Assembly (NCBI RefSeq): GCF_002844375.1
Contig: NZ_CP024199.1
Coordinates: 2,758,501-2,822,500 of the forward strand
Reading direction: 5' to 3'
From: Thalassospira marina
GTDB lineage: Bacteria > Pseudomonadota > Alphaproteobacteria > Rhodospirillales > Thalassospiraceae
Length of the DNA stretch: 64,000 bases
The notes under the pieces: generated by a model
Database searches by the model: none
What the model was told of the DNA's origin: nothing
Seen by the model: only the letters and a program-made list of their open reading frames with translations
Shown: in pieces, positions 1 to 8,880 of the stretch
How the letters are laid out: the number at the start of each line of letters is the position of its first letter
Position numbering within the stretch: position 1 is the first letter of the stretch
Program-made: the position numbers and the translations under genes

Positions 1-1364
1 ATCACCAGCTTTTTGCGGTCCGCCAGCGCAAAGCCCATCGCCGCAGGGAATGACCACCCCAAACCGCCTGAATGCGGTTCCTGATACCATGCCTGGTAAT
101 GATCCAGTTCCATGGGTTCCAGCGGGCAGCCCAGTTCGGAAAATACCGTTGCGCCCTTGCCCGCAATCACCGACGACAGACACTTTGCCACAAAGGCCTT
201 GGTCATTGGTGTTTTCGCCCCATCATCGGCCAGTTTTTGGGCGGCCTTGCGGATGGGTCTGTTTTGCGCCACCACCCTTTTGCGCCGTTCTTCGCAGGCA
301 TCACGATGGTCGGTAAACCGGGGCGCCATCGCATCAGCCAATGCCAAAATAACATCGGCCGTTTCGCCCGCCAGCGAGATATCGGCGGGAAAATGCCGTG
401 CAGGAAACCGTGAATAAAGCGGGTTCTGCCCTATCTGGATCACCTTGCAATCGGCGGGCAGCGCATGGATATCGGGCCACCAGGGGGCCAGACAATCCAG
501 CACCAGCACAAGGTCGGCATCCTTCATGTAAACGGCGGGGTCCATACCGCCAAACATCGGGTCATTCGTCGCCATGGCTAGCTGAATGGCCCAATATTGC
601 ACCACAGGAATGCCCCACTGATTTGCCATTTGCGACAGGGTGCTAAAGCCTTCCGCACTGCCTGCCCCGCGCTGGGCAATAATCAGCGGGCGTTTTGCCT
701 GTGCCAGCATGTCGGCGGCCTGTTCCAGCTGGTCGCGTGGCGGGGCAATGCGCACGGGCTGCACCCGTGATGGCGCATCAATGCCCGTATCATCACAGGT
801 TTCACACAGCACTTCGCGCGGCAGGCTCATATAAACCGGGCCTTTGGGCACCGAACAGGCAATGGCATAGGCACGATCGACCATTTCGGGCACCTGTTCG
901 GGAAATTTCAGTTCGTAATCCCATTTCACCGCTTCACGCACCAGCGCGGTTTGATCGCGCATTTCCTGGCCCCAGCCAATGGGAACGGTGCGCGCACCCA
1001 GCCTGCCCTGCTCCATGACCGGAGTCCGACCGGAAAATAGCAGCATCGGCACATGTTCGGTCGCGGCATTAATCGCACCAATCGCACAATTGGCCAGCCC
1101 GACATTGGTATGCGCCATCACCGCCTGCGCCCGGCCCGTTGCCAGATAATACCCGTATGCCATGCCCATGGCCGCATTTTCGTGCGGCATGATCAGGGCT
1201 TCAGGCAGGGGAATATCCTTTGCCGCGGCTTCGGCCAGCCCCTCAATGATCGGCGGGAAATCGGTGCCGGAATTGGCAAAAATGTAATCCACCCCCACCG
1301 CTTTTATCCGCGCCAACACAGCCCCGCCCGCCGTTAAACCTGCGCCTGCCTTCTGATCCGACAT
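1..1364 (-). CDS. Thiamine-diphosphate-dependent enzyme, acetolactate synthase-like (partial at its C-terminus)
   Basis: The minus frame reads from ATG at 1364 without a stop to the window edge, about 454 residues, so the C-terminus is missing. The N-terminus (AGGAVLARIKAVGVDYIFANSGTDFP) is the TPP-enzyme Pyr domain, with the catalytic Glu in the MPHENAAMGMAYG segment. A central domain follows (RPLIIAQRGAG), then the start of the PP domain (GGLGWSFPAAMGFALADRK). A GGGGCGGTG ribosome-binding site sits just before the ATG. The family includes acetolactate synthase, benzoylformate decarboxylase and related carboligases/decarboxylases; the substrate cannot be read here. It is divergent from an IclR regulator across a 284-bp gap, so IclR control is likely. 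The family call is firm and the specific reaction is open. Confidence 0.85.
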   Translation of the reverse strand, partial: MSDQKAGAGLTAGGAVLARIKAVGVDYIFANSGTDFPPIIEGLAEAAAKDIPLPEALIMPHENAAMGMAYGYYLATGRAQAVMAHTNVGLANCAIGAINAATEHVPMLLFSGRTPVMEQGRLGARTVPIGWGQEMRDQTALVREAVKWDYELKFPEQVPEMVDRAYAIACSVPKGPVYMSLPREVLCETCDDTGIDAPSRVQPVRIAPPRDQLEQAADMLAQAKRPLIIAQRGAGSAEGFSTLSQMANQWGIPVVQYWAIQLAMATNDPMFGGMDPAVYMKDADLVLVLDCLAPWWPDIHALPADCKVIQIGQNPLYSRFPARHFPADISLAGETADVILALADAMAPRFTDHRDACEERRKRVVAQNRPIRKAAQKLADDGAKTPMTKAFVAKCLSSVIAGKGATVFSELGCPLEPMELDHYQAWYQEPHSGGLGWSFPAAMGFALADRKKLV

Positions 1365-1408
1365 TTCACCGCCCCTTTTCATATTTCTATATTTGAAATT
1401 TAATTTAC

Positions 1409-1421
1409 AATATAGTATATT
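1409..1421. promoter_or_regulatory. 13-bp palindrome between the TPP enzyme and IclR genes
   Basis: AATATAGTATATT is an exact odd-centred palindrome in a very AT-rich stretch just upstream of the minus-strand TPP enzyme start. IclR proteins usually bind such short palindromes next to their own divergent promoter, so this is a candidate operator by inference. An imperfect TTTC-N7-GAAA element lies about 20 bp closer to the TPP gene. Confidence 0.4.
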
Positions 1422-1648
1422 ACGTGAAATTTTCGGCCGTCAAGCAGCGGCACGGCCCCTATCTGCGTGCGCATTTTGCAAATCGGTGAAAATGGAGACG
1501 CATTCGGCGGTGGTGCAGACCAACTATTGTGGCCTTTAATGATTTGCGAGGATGGCGCTGGCACGATTGGCAGCTTGGGCCACACATACCAAAACCGCAT
1601 TTTTCCAATGCATCCGCGCAGGCAACGACCCCAAAAGAAAGGCACGTC

Positions 1649-2422
1649 ATGACTTCCCAATTGAATGGTTCGGTCCTTAAGGCCTTTCGTATTCTGGAGC
1701 TTTTTGCCGCCGGGCGCAGCGAAATGACGGCAGGAGAAGTCGCCAGGGAACTGAAAATCAACCTGATCACCGCGCACCGGTTTCTACACACCCTTGAACA
1801 GGCAGGTGCGTTGCGCATGACGGCTCGGGGTGTTTTCAGACTGGGTTATATCTTTGCCGATCTGGGAGAACGCGTTAGCCGCGAAGGCGGGCCTGCCCCG
1901 GCATTACAGCCCGTTCTGGATGACCTTGCACGCAAAACGCACGAAGCCTGCATGGCAACCCGATTTGACCATGACAAGGCCGTTTGCATAGCCAAGGCCC
2001 TGCCGGAACGCGCCCTTTATGTTGATATCCGCATTGGCAGCCAGCTTGATGCCTATTGCACCGCGCATGGCAAATTATGGCTGGCCTTTATGGAGGATGA
2101 AAAGCGCCAGGCCTATCTGGATGCCGCACGCCTTTCATCGCTGACCGCCACGACAATTACCGGTAAATCGGCCTTGATGCAGGAACTGGCGCGCATCCGC
2201 GAGGATGGCTTTGCCCTGAATGACGGCGAACGCGAAAGCGACATTTTCGCCCTCGCCGTGCCGGTCTTTAACCGCAACGGCACCATGGTCAGCGCCCTTT
2301 CAACATTTGGCAGCAACAATGCCATCGTTACACAGCGCCGGTCCGGCCTGCTGGACCAATTACGCAATGCCGCCAATGACGCGCAAACCGCCCTTTATGG
2401 CACTGGCGCCAACGCCGTTTAA
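1649..2422 (+). CDS. IclR family transcriptional regulator
   Basis: A 257-residue protein with an N-terminal winged helix (about residues 7-60: SVLKAFRILELF, then GEVARELKINLITAHRFLHTLEQAG) and a C-terminal IclR ligand-binding domain (DIRIGSQLDAYCTAHGKLWLAFM, later FALNDGE and AVPVFNRNGTMVSALS). The ATG at 1649 is preferred over the upstream in-frame ATG at 1529 because it has an AAGAAAGG ribosome-binding site and fits the usual IclR N-terminus. It is divergent from the TPP-dependent enzyme, which is its most likely target. IclR proteins usually sense small acids or aromatic intermediates; the effector here is unknown. Confidence 0.88.
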   Translation: MTSQLNGSVLKAFRILELFAAGRSEMTAGEVARELKINLITAHRFLHTLEQAGALRMTARGVFRLGYIFADLGERVSREGGPAPALQPVLDDLARKTHEACMATRFDHDKAVCIAKALPERALYVDIRIGSQLDAYCTAHGKLWLAFMEDEKRQAYLDAARLSSLTATTITGKSALMQELARIREDGFALNDGERESDIFALAVPVFNRNGTMVSALSTFGSNNAIVTQRRSGLLDQLRNAANDAQTALYGTGANAV

Positions 2423-2811
2423 CCGACGCGGGCAACAAGCCGCGCACCTGCGAATTGACGAACCAGGCAGGCAGCATAAATAGGCAATCCAGTATCGCCG
2501 GGCAGGATATGGCAGCCAACCCGGCGAAAACCCAGCAATAAAACCACGTCGTTACCAGGCAGCGACACCCACAACACACACCATATCGCTGTTGCCTGGC
2601 AACACCCGTAACATCATCAACCGCTCCCAATTACCCCCCCAGCCCCATACCCGACCTTCCCGGCAAGCCGCCCTTTGACGCCGATTTTGTAAAATTCCGC
2701 CTGCCTGCCGTAACTTATTCGCCAAATCATCGCCGTTAACATTGCATCGCCTTGATCTTGGCGGCATAAAGCGAGACGAACATTTTCTGACCTGCAACAC
2801 AGAAGGCCGCA
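2423..2811. other. Intergenic stretch without a recognisable gene
   Basis: These 389 bases separate iclR from coaA, both on the plus strand. Reading frames here have poor codon quality and no family resemblance. I see no convincing hairpin terminator or consensus promoter, though the coaA promoter should lie in its last 100 bases. Confidence 0.5.
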
Positions 2812-3768
2812 ATGACCCTTTCCCCGGCAGCCCTTTATCCTGATCGCTACGCCCTGTTTGACCGGGATAAATGGCAGACATTGGGGGAAGACACCGCCTT
2901 TCACCTCAGCACCGAGGATCTTGACGGCCTGCGTGGTCTGAACGACACCACCGATACCACCGACCTTGCCGAGATTTTCGCCCCCCTTGTGCATTTGATC
3001 CGCACCCATCGCGACCATTTGACCAGCCTTAAAACCGGTATGGGCAACCTTTTGGGCACGGCCCCGCGCAAGGCCCCCTATATTATCGGCGTGGCAGGCA
3101 GTGTGGCCGTAGGCAAAAGCACCTTTTGCCGTGTGTTGCGCCAGATGCTGGCACAGTCATTTGGCACGGATGGCCGGGTGGACCTGATGTGTACGGACGG
3201 GTTTTTATGGCCGCTGGCCGACCTTGAAGAACGCGGCCTTTTATCGCGCAAGGGATTTCCCGAAAGTTACGACCGCCGCACCCTGCTTGAAACGCTTGAG
3301 CGCATCAAGGACGGGGCGGAACGTGTCGAAATCCCCGTTTATTCACACGTCACCTATGATATCGACCCGGACCGCAAACAGATCATCAACAGTCCCGATA
3401 TCCTGATTGTCGAAGGCTTGAACGTGCTTGAAATCAGCACTACGGGCAACCCGGCCGCATCGACCCATGCTGGCGATTATTTTGATTTCACGCTGTATCT
3501 TGATGCCGATGAAACCGATATTCGCACCTGGTATATCCACCGTTTTCTGACGCTTAAAAACAGCGTATTCCAAACGCCGGAATCCTATTTCCACCGCTAT
3601 GCGCATTTAAATGATGACGAAGCCCGCACCCTGGCAGGTGAAATCTGGGCCAACATCAATGCCAAAGTGCTGGAAGAACACGTGGCCCCATCGCGTTTCC
3701 GCGCCGATGCCATCTTGCGCAAAGGAAAAGGCCACCGCGTGGAAACCGTTGCCGTGCGCAAACCCTGA
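2812..3768 (+). CDS. coaA: Type I pantothenate kinase
   Basis: A 318-residue protein, the normal length for CoaA. It phosphorylates pantothenate, the first step of coenzyme A synthesis, in the cytosol. The P-loop GSVAVGKST is at residues 96-104 after YIIGVA. The typical CoaA blocks follow: LMCTDGFLWPLADLEERGLLSRKGFPESYD, the PVYSHVTYDI block and the IVEGLNVLE block. The N-terminal YALFDRDKWQTLGEDTAFHLSTED is also characteristic. It stands alone between regulators, as coaA often does. Identification is firm. Confidence 0.95.
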   Translation: MTLSPAALYPDRYALFDRDKWQTLGEDTAFHLSTEDLDGLRGLNDTTDTTDLAEIFAPLVHLIRTHRDHLTSLKTGMGNLLGTAPRKAPYIIGVAGSVAVGKSTFCRVLRQMLAQSFGTDGRVDLMCTDGFLWPLADLEERGLLSRKGFPESYDRRTLLETLERIKDGAERVEIPVYSHVTYDIDPDRKQIINSPDILIVEGLNVLEISTTGNPAASTHAGDYFDFTLYLDADETDIRTWYIHRFLTLKNSVFQTPESYFHRYAHLNDDEARTLAGEIWANINAKVLEEHVAPSRFRADAILRKGKGHRVETVAVRKP

Positions 3769-3947
3769 TCATTACAACGGGCTTAACTGGCAGCCTGCCA
3801 AGCGCCCTTAATCAGTAACATGCTACAATGTTAACGCGGGCTTTGGGGGAACCGTGGGTACATTTGCGCGAGCATTTTGCAAAGCCAAAGTAAGCCACGC
3901 ACAGGAACCCGCAGGCAGGCTGGCCGTTGCGGGTTGGGATATCACGC

Positions 3948-3976
3948 TTGACAATTTGCTAGGCGCCTAACATATT
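3948..3976 (+). promoter_or_regulatory. Promoter of the MarR gene with an internal palindrome
   Basis: TTGACA (3948-3953), a 17-bp spacer and CATATT (3971-3976) form a near-consensus sigma-70 promoter. The spacer contains the perfect palindrome TAGGCGCCTA (3960-3969), and TTAGCTAA follows the -10 box. Transcription should start at about 3983, which is the A of the gene's ATG, so the mRNA would be leaderless or nearly so. A repressor on the palindrome would block RNA polymerase directly, fitting MarR autoregulation. Confidence 0.65.
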
Positions 3977-3982
3977 AGCTAA

Positions 3983-4444
3983 ATGACTAGCAAAAATGAT
4001 TCACCCCCGCATGATACGCTTGGCGCATGGACCAAGCGCTGTTATTTCGCAGGCCGCGCCGCGATGGAGGCCATGCTGCGCCCCTTCGATCTGGGCTCGA
4101 CCCAGTGGTATATCCTGCACCAGCTTGCCCATCACGGCCCCACCATCCAGCGCGACCTTGGGCAGCTTCTTCAGATTGAACGTTCAACACTGACCGTTAT
4201 TGTCGGGGCACTTGTGCGCAAAGGACTGGTAGAGCAAGTACCAGACGAGGCCGACCAGCGGCGCAAGCTGCTGCGCCTTACACCAAGCGGTAACGCATTG
4301 TGGGACGAACTGCCTGACCTTTCCATCATCGCCACAACGGCCTTCGGCAACATCAATGACGCTGAAAAAGATGCCGCCGTACGGGTGCTTCGGCATGCGA
4401 CAGAGCAGCTTAACGCCTTCATTGCCAAAGGATGCAAACCATGA
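3983..4444 (+). CDS. MarR family transcriptional regulator
   Basis: A 153-residue protein with the MarR winged-helix layout: QWYILHQLAHHGPTIQRDLGQLLQIERSTLTVIVGALVRKGLVEQVPDEADQRRKLLRLT contains the recognition helix and the wing with the conserved DxRRK-like turn. No Shine-Dalgarno site precedes the ATG, and the predicted transcription start is at or beside the ATG, so translation is probably leaderless. Its last codons overlap the next gene (ATGA at 4441-4444), making a two-gene operon with the NAD-dependent epimerase. It probably represses its own promoter and hence both genes. Confidence 0.9.
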   Translation: MTSKNDSPPHDTLGAWTKRCYFAGRAAMEAMLRPFDLGSTQWYILHQLAHHGPTIQRDLGQLLQIERSTLTVIVGALVRKGLVEQVPDEADQRRKLLRLTPSGNALWDELPDLSIIATTAFGNINDAEKDAAVRVLRHATEQLNAFIAKGCKP

Positions 4445-5256
4445 CGATACTTCTGACAGGGGTGACAGGCCTTGTCGGCGCACGATTGCTGCCTCGCCTG
4501 CTGGCAGCGGGCCACAATTGCCGTGCACTTGTTCGTCGCGGCAAGACCATCACGCCAGGGGCAGATACGGCGGAAGGTGACCTGTTCGATCCCGCGTCAC
4601 TCGCCCCGGCGCTGGCGTCGGTTACGGCGGTTATTCACCTTGCGGCAGTGTTTCGCACACAGGACGAAGCTCTGATCTGGAAAAGCAACCTGGATGGCAC
4701 CCAAAATCTGATCAAGGCCGTCGAGGCCCATGCACCCCAGGCACGTTTCATCTTTGCCAGTACCAGCAATATCTATGACAAGGACCAACCGCAGCCTGCC
4801 CGCGAGACAGACGCCGTCGCGCCAAATGCAGCGTACCCTGCCAGCAAAATTGCCGCCGAACAGGTGCTAAGGGAAAGCAGGCTGAATTGGTCGATACTGC
4901 GTTTCCCCTTCGTTTATGGTGACGGTGACGGGCATTTGGAAATGATACCGGTTCATGCCCCTACGGCCAAATGGCATCCGGCAATGCGGATGAGCACCAT
5001 TCATCACCGCGACATTGCAACAGCGATGGCAATGGCGCTTGACGGGACGTTCGATGGCCAAATCATCAATATCGCCGATGACCTGCCAGCATCGATGCTT
5101 GAGCTCGCCCTGCTTGGTGGCGGACATCTTGATGGATTGGCAGAACCCTTAACCTGCCCATGGCAGTTACAGGTCGACACCACCCTCGCCCGCAGCCTTG
5201 GCTTCCGCCCCACGGTGCGAACGGTTTATCAGGCAGAACAGGAAGGGCTTCTTTGA
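4441..5256 (+). CDS. NAD(P)-dependent epimerase/dehydratase family protein
   Basis: A 271-residue extended SDR-fold protein. The nucleotide-binding glycine motif GVTGLVG is at residues 7-13, and the YPASK block supplies the catalytic Tyr and Lys. The body (VIHLAAVFRTQDEALIWKSNLDGTQNLIKAVE; FASTSNIYDKD) is typical of NAD-dependent epimerases. I chose ATG 4441 because AAAGG lies 9 bases upstream and the codon overlaps the MarR stop; the ATG at 4432 sits too close to that site. The substrate is unknown. Co-transcription with a MarR regulator suggests an inducible role towards a small toxic or aromatic compound. Confidence 0.88.
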   Translation: MTILLTGVTGLVGARLLPRLLAAGHNCRALVRRGKTITPGADTAEGDLFDPASLAPALASVTAVIHLAAVFRTQDEALIWKSNLDGTQNLIKAVEAHAPQARFIFASTSNIYDKDQPQPARETDAVAPNAAYPASKIAAEQVLRESRLNWSILRFPFVYGDGDGHLEMIPVHAPTAKWHPAMRMSTIHHRDIATAMAMALDGTFDGQIINIADDLPASMLELALLGGGHLDGLAEPLTCPWQLQVDTTLARSLGFRPTVRTVYQAEQEGLL

Positions 5257-5339
5257 CACAGCAGGTTGCAGCGGGCTTCATGAATGGGGTGCCACGCCAA
5301 TGAACGTCGATGAAAATGGCAGCGCCTGACAATCACGAC

Positions 5340-6317
5340 CTAGGCGCGGCGCACCACACCGGGCGATGTGCCAGTGACACGCTTGAATGCCCGGCTGAAT
5401 GCAGCAGCAGAGCCATAGCCCAACCGCGATGCCACCATATCAACCGACATGCGATCCCTGCTGATCCATTGGGTTGCCAGGCGCATGCGCAGATCGGTAA
5501 CATAACGCAGCGGCGTTACGCCGGTAACAGCCAGAAAACGTTCCGCAAATACCGACCGCGACGCCCCCATTTCAGCCGCCATGGATGCCACCGTCCATTC
5601 ACGGCCAGGATCGCGATGCAGGGCACTTAAAACCCGGCCAAGTCGCGGGTCGCGCAATGCCTCAACCCAGCCACTGGCATCGCCACAGCCACATTCCACC
5701 CAGCCCCGGACGATAGATGCCGAAACAACATCGGCCAGGCGGGTAACAATTGCGCCATAGCCTGCCCGCGCGGTGCAAACTTCGCGTTCCATGGCTTCCA
5801 GAATGGGCAGGATTTCCGGGCTGCGATCCAAAAGTGTGCCCACCTGCATGACCTGCGGCATCATGCCGATCAACGGGCTCATGCAGCCAAGGTCAAATTC
5901 CATACAGCCACTAAAAAACAGAACACCTTCGCCCTGTTTTTCGGGGTCGCAGGCGGTAATTGCATCAACCCGGCTACAGATCGGATCGGCAACAAAGCTT
6001 TCGATATCGTTGGCAGTAATATCGGGCGATGATAACAATTCGTGCGAAATACCATGGGGTAGCAAAACCGCATCGCCCGTTTGCAAGACATGCATTTGCC
6101 CGGCACTGCATCGCAGATAAACCGGCCCGCGCGCGACAAAGTGAAATTGCGCACGGGCAACATCATCGCCAAAGCGCACACCAAAGGGCGGCGACAGGCG
6201 CACGCGGCTGTAATGCAGGCCATTCAGGCGCATTCCCAGCAACAGTTCGCTTATCACGTCGGTTGTGACGCGCCCGGAATCCGCGGGGCGATTTTTTTCG
6301 GACGAATGATCAATCAT
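5340..6317 (-). CDS. AraC family transcriptional regulator with cupin sensor domain
   Basis: A 325-residue protein. The N-terminal cupin-type domain (about residues 25-200) is of the AraC_binding_2/cupin_6 kind, with FGDDVARAQFHFVARGPVYLRC and a LQTGDAVLLPHGISHEL segment. The C-terminal double helix-turn-helix (about 220-325) includes WTVASMAAEMGASRSVFAERFLAVTGVTPLRYVTDLRM and VASRLGYGSAAAFSRAFKRVTGTSPG, the classic AraC signature. It is divergent from an MFS exporter with an 88-bp gap holding an inverted repeat, so it most likely controls that exporter. Confidence 0.92.
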   Translation of the reverse strand: MIDHSSEKNRPADSGRVTTDVISELLLGMRLNGLHYSRVRLSPPFGVRFGDDVARAQFHFVARGPVYLRCSAGQMHVLQTGDAVLLPHGISHELLSSPDITANDIESFVADPICSRVDAITACDPEKQGEGVLFFSGCMEFDLGCMSPLIGMMPQVMQVGTLLDRSPEILPILEAMEREVCTARAGYGAIVTRLADVVSASIVRGWVECGCGDASGWVEALRDPRLGRVLSALHRDPGREWTVASMAAEMGASRSVFAERFLAVTGVTPLRYVTDLRMRLATQWISRDRMSVDMVASRLGYGSAAAFSRAFKRVTGTSPGVVRRA

Positions 6318-6359
6318 TCAAGATTATCTGGCATAGATCGTCTGGATTTACCAGCCTAT

Positions 6360-6387
6360 TTTAGGATCAATCAAAATATATCCTAAA
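6360..6387. promoter_or_regulatory. Inverted repeat in the araC/MFS divergent gap
   Basis: TTTAGGAT (6360-6367) and ATCCTAAA (6380-6387) are exact inverted copies separated by 12 bases, ending 18 bases before the MFS start. A further AGGACCTA follows at about 6391. The placement and spacing fit a regulator site for the adjacent AraC protein or a dimeric repressor. The assignment to AraC is inference. Confidence 0.5.
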
Positions 6388-6405
6388 GACAGGACCTAGA
6401 TAGTA

Positions 6406-7614
6406 ATGAACATACCAGACGCAACCACCCCCACCAACGGCGGGGCGAGCACGCCCGCCTGGGGCGCCGTGATTGCCATGACGCTTGGTGTATTCGGACT
6501 GGTCACGGCAGAATTTCTGCCAGCCAGCCTTCTGACCCCCATGGCAAGTGACCTTGCGATCAGCGAAGGTGTTGCCGGCCAGGCCGTGTCGGCCACCGCC
6601 GTCATCGCGCTGATCACCTGCCTTCTGATTGCAACCATCATCCGCAAACTTGACCGCCGTTATGTTTTGCTGGGCTTTTCGGTATTGCTGATTGCCTCGA
6701 ACGTGATTGTTGCAATCGCGCCAAGCATTTCGTTTCTGATTTTGGGCCGTGTTCTGCTTGGCGTTGCGCTGGGTGGTTTCTGGACCATGTCGGCGGCCGT
6801 TGTTATGCGGCTGGTGCCCGAACATCTGGTGCCACGCGCCCTTTCCATCATGCTAAGCGGGGTTTCGGCCGCCACGGTTTTTGCCGCCCCCGTTGGCAGC
6901 TACCTTGGCGATATCGTTGGCTGGCGCAATATCTTCCTGATTGCCAGCGGCCTTGGCGTGATAGCCCTGCTGGTACAGTTTGCGACCCTGCCCAAATTGC
7001 CGCCGCGCGGCCATGGCAGCCTGCGCACCCTGTTTGAAGTGATGCTGCGTCCGCGCATGCGTTTTGGCATGGTCGCGGCAATGCTGATCTTTACCGGGCA
7101 TTTTGCCATGTTTACCTATGTGCGCCCGTTCCTTGAAAACGTTACCGGCGTCGCCGTTTCCGGTGTTTCGGGCATTTTGCTGGGTTTCGGCATTGCCAAT
7201 TTCTTTGGCACCTATCTTGGCGGCATGCTGCTTGAACGGTCCATGCGCCTCACCCTGGCTGTGATGCCTGTGGTTATGGGCATTGCCGGGCTTGGCCTTG
7301 CGACCATGCAGGGCGGCGCACCGCTGGCCGATGCGGCACTGGTTGCCGTTTGGGGCGTGGCATTTGGCGCAGTTCCTGTTGGCTGGTCCACCTGGATTAC
7401 CCGTACCGTCCCCGACGAAGCCGAAAGCGGCGGGGGCCTGCTGGTGGCTGCCATCCAGTTTGCCATTGCACTGGGTGCGGCCCTTGGCGGGGTGGTTTAC
7501 AATGCCAGCGGCGCGCTGGGCGTTTTTAGCATCAGCGGCTTTTTGCTGGTGATGGCCGGTGTTGTGGTGGCCATGGGCCTTCGCACATCCGCCGTAACCG
7601 CCGAACAGAACTGA
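6406..7614 (+). CDS. MFS transporter, DHA1-type efflux permease
   Basis: A 402-residue polytopic inner-membrane protein with 12 predicted hydrophobic segments. The first half begins WGAVIAMTLGVFGLVTAEFLPASLLTPMASDLAISEGVAGQAVS, characteristic of the AraJ/YdhP (DHA1) branch, and LGRVLLGVALGGFWTMSAA is its motif-C-like region. It would export drugs, sugars or metabolites by proton antiport. It is divergent from the AraC regulator with an inverted repeat between them, which suggests ligand-induced export. Substrate unknown. Confidence 0.9.
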   Translation: MNIPDATTPTNGGASTPAWGAVIAMTLGVFGLVTAEFLPASLLTPMASDLAISEGVAGQAVSATAVIALITCLLIATIIRKLDRRYVLLGFSVLLIASNVIVAIAPSISFLILGRVLLGVALGGFWTMSAAVVMRLVPEHLVPRALSIMLSGVSAATVFAAPVGSYLGDIVGWRNIFLIASGLGVIALLVQFATLPKLPPRGHGSLRTLFEVMLRPRMRFGMVAAMLIFTGHFAMFTYVRPFLENVTGVAVSGVSGILLGFGIANFFGTYLGGMLLERSMRLTLAVMPVVMGIAGLGLATMQGGAPLADAALVAVWGVAFGAVPVGWSTWITRTVPDEAESGGGLLVAAIQFAIALGAALGGVVYNASGALGVFSISGFLLVMAGVVVAMGLRTSAVTAEQN

Positions 7615-7662
7615 CAACCGTAAAACCGGCCTGCACTGATTAAACCGGACACGCGCAACAAG

Positions 7663-7703
7663 GCGCAGAAAAAAAGAAGCCCGGCCCTGTTACGGGCCGG
7701 GCC
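7663..7703 (-). terminator. Rho-independent terminator of the AraD1-type gene
   Basis: Stem GCCCGGCCC (7679-7687) with GGGCCGGGC (7694-7702) and a 6-base loop. Read on the minus strand it is followed by a T-rich tract (TTCTTTTTTT), about 70 bases after the stop of the minus-strand gene ending at 7776. This is the best-formed terminator in the window. Confidence 0.85.
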
Positions 7704-7775
7704 AGTCCCGGAGGGAGGTGGGTGCGAACCGCCTCGCACCGCACAACAGGTTTGCACCTGCTTGGGAAACAAAGG

Positions 7776-8765
7776 TCAGATCACACGGACCCGAACCGGC
7801 TGTTCATCCTGCACTTTCAGCCGGTTGCGAATGGGCCGGCCAAAAGTTTCTGACGAAATTTCAAATTCATCGCCATCCTGCACCGTAATGCCATCGGCAA
7901 AGCTAAGCGTGGCGGTACCAAAATAATGGGCATGCACATCGCCCGGGCGGCGGAACAGATCATATTTGAAATGGTGATATTCCAGATTTGCCAGTGAATG
8001 CGACATATTGTCTTCGCCGCTGACAAACTGCTTTTCCCAGATCACCTTGCCATCACGATAAATACGCGATGTACCCTCGACATGGCTGGGCAGGTCGCCC
8101 AGCAGCAATTCCGGGCCAAGCGCACAGGCACGCAATTTGGAATGCGCCAGATAAAGGTAATTTTGCCGTTCCATTACATGGTCGGAAAATTCATTGCCAA
8201 TGGCATAGCCAAGGCGGACCGGCACACCTTCATCATCGATCAGGTAAATGGCGGCAATTTCGGGTTCTTCGCTGCCATCCAGGGCAAATGACGGGCTGGG
8301 AATATCCGCCCCCGGTGCCACAACAACCGATCCATCGCCCTTATAGAACCATTCGGGCTGCACACCTTTTTCGCCAGCCTTTGGTTTGCCGCCTTCGATG
8401 CCCATACGGAACATTTTCATGGAATCGGTTTCATCAGCCTGCTTGTTATCGGCCTTGTGCATATTTGCCCGCGCCGATGCCGACCCCAGATGCGTAAGCC
8501 CCGTGCCGGTTACCAGAAAATGCGCCGGGTCGCTATGCGTGATGGGCGGCAATAAACGGTTGGTATTGGCAACCGCATCATAATCAATGCGGACATCGCC
8601 CATATGGTCACGCGCCGCGGCAACCAGTGTGGTGCCATCGGCCAATGCGGCCTTGGCAAGCCCGGCAATGGAGGCAACGCCGCGCAACGGCACCAGCGTT
8701 TTGGCATCCTCGACAATTGCAACGCTTGCATTGCCGTCTTCATCACGAAATTGAACCAGTCTCAT
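7776..8765 (-). CDS. AraD1/GguC-type protein of the fumarylacetoacetate hydrolase fold
   Basis: A 329-residue protein beginning MRLVQFRDEDGNASVAIVED, with the FAH-fold metal-binding region (DGSEEPEIAAIYLIDDEGVPVRLGYAIGNEFSDHVMER) and the closing DGDEFEISSETFGRPIRNRL. In Agrobacterium and relatives this family (GguC, AraD1) sits with sugar ABC importers and acts in sugar-acid degradation, in arabinose pathways as a 2-keto-3-deoxy-sugar-acid dehydratase; the exact reaction here is inferred. It has an AGGATAAT ribosome-binding site and lies 115 bp downstream of the SDR gene in the same direction, with a strong terminator after it. Confidence 0.82.
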   Translation of the reverse strand: MRLVQFRDEDGNASVAIVEDAKTLVPLRGVASIAGLAKAALADGTTLVAAARDHMGDVRIDYDAVANTNRLLPPITHSDPAHFLVTGTGLTHLGSASARANMHKADNKQADETDSMKMFRMGIEGGKPKAGEKGVQPEWFYKGDGSVVVAPGADIPSPSFALDGSEEPEIAAIYLIDDEGVPVRLGYAIGNEFSDHVMERQNYLYLAHSKLRACALGPELLLGDLPSHVEGTSRIYRDGKVIWEKQFVSGEDNMSHSLANLEYHHFKYDLFRRPGDVHAHYFGTATLSFADGITVQDGDEFEISSETFGRPIRNRLKVQDEQPVRVRVI

Positions 8766-8880
8766 GGAATTATCCTGAACATAAACCGGCAGGGGAAAAT
8801 GCCGGGCAAATCAAACAGCCGCGATTGGCAGCGGGCACAAACAGCAAGGAACGGGCGGCATTAACCGCCCGCAACCATCC

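Noticed and set aside
50..1337. Several plus-strand reading frames of 60-110 codons
   Set aside because: They are shadows of the minus-strand TPP enzyme gene, which has clear family motifs through the whole stretch.
6853..7617. A 254-codon minus-strand frame inside the MFS gene
   Set aside because: It is His/Gly/Ala/Asn rich without any hydrophobic pattern, the usual antisense image of a membrane protein gene.
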